Below, one piece after another: positions 63,698 through 64,000 of a stretch of DNA of 64,000 bases. Below the pieces are notes generated by a model that saw only the letters and a program-made list of their open reading frames with translations, searched no databases and was not told the origin of the DNA. Position numbers and translations under genes: made by a program. Every line of letters begins with the position of its first letter. Within the stretch, counting starts at the first letter, position 1. Source of the stretch: Anniella stebbinsi (lineage: Eukaryota; Chordata; Lepidosauria; Squamata; Anniellidae); NCBI GenBank assembly GCA_029215795.1, contig JARDYH010000001.1, positions 226,675,654 to 226,739,653 on the forward strand, in the 5' to 3' direction.

Positions 63698-64000
63698 CCA
63701 GATAAAATCCAGGTCAGGGCTCATGTAACTTTAACAGTTGTAGAGAAAAGGGAATTTCAGCCAGTGTCACTTGTATGCAATTAGTTCCTGGTGAAATTCC
63801 CCCTTCATCACCACAGTTAAAGGTGCAGGCACTATACTAGAGTGCCCATATCCAAAAGGAGGCAGGGCCCCTGCAACTTTAACTGTTGTGATGAAGAGGG
63901 AATTTCACCAGGAACTAATTGCATACAAATGACACTGGCTGAAATTCCCTTTTCTCTACAACTGTTAATGTTACATGAGCCCTGACCTGGATTTTATCTG
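63698..64000. mobile_element. palindromic element, cut by window end
   Basis: Left arm: CCAGATAAAATCCAGGTCAG, ... GAATTTCAGCCAGTGTCACT, ... CCTGGTGAAATTCCC. The right arm is its near-perfect inverse, running to GACCTGGATTTTATCTG at the window edge. Arms of about 130-140 bp separated by a short spacer near 63835-63860. No ORF. Confidence 0.85.

Noticed and set aside
36040..64000. Neighbouring ACVR1C or other 2q24-type syntenic genes
   Set aside because: No kinase, ectodomain or other exon-like sequence found after the ACVR1 stop; the neighbour, if syntenic, must be further away.

Overview
The window is vertebrate nuclear DNA, about 40% GC by eye, and most likely from a squamate reptile (inference). 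It combines a chicken-type CR1 tail, L2-like LINEs ending in (ATT)n tracts, tRNA-Ala(UGC)-derived SINEs, many palindromic MITEs and frequent microsatellites. I cannot name the species.

The only host gene I can support is ACVR1 (ALK2), a type I BMP/activin receptor serine/threonine kinase on the + strand. Eight consecutive coding exons lie at 7657-36025. They have canonical splice sites and compatible phases, and encode 488 residues from just after the signal peptide to the stop codon. In order they carry the three-finger ectodomain, the transmembrane segment, the GS box and the whole kinase domain. The first coding exon (signal peptide) is not recognisable in the first 7.6 kb and is probably upstream of the window. 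Sequence after 36025 starts as 3' UTR; its end is not certain. No second host gene is visible from about 39 kb to 64 kb.

Nearly everything else is transposon-derived. There are L2-like LINEs on both strands (largest 21540-23930 minus and 51705-53248 plus) plus many tail-only copies. CR1 fragments lie at 17.1, 25.5, 26.7 and 32.0 kb, and a degenerate L1-like copy at 38.4-40.9 kb. There are tRNA-derived and MIR-like SINEs, a solo LTR with a perfect 5-bp target duplication 143 bp before the last exon, and a Helitron 3' terminus at 44.56 kb. Two non-autonomous hAT elements have perfect 8-bp target duplications. Four related TIR elements beginning GGCT or GACT have perfect 3-bp target duplications. 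Many palindromic MITEs are also present.

The most informative part is the insertion history. At 5.05-6.34 kb a 3-bp-TSD element sits inside a hAT that sits inside an older palindromic repeat. At 41.3-42.8 kb a LINE tail sits inside a 3-bp-TSD element inside a palindromic MITE, and a related copy at 25.8 kb shows the empty site. Several ACVR1 introns carry inverted repeats of 300-620 nt that would fold into long hairpins in the pre-mRNA. I found no new cellular system; the novelty candidates are the 3-bp-TSD TIR family, the shared stem-loop at the 3' end of two LINE lineages, the GC-rich TACC/GGTA element, and the sense-oriented solo LTR with a poly(A) signal beside the last kinase exon.
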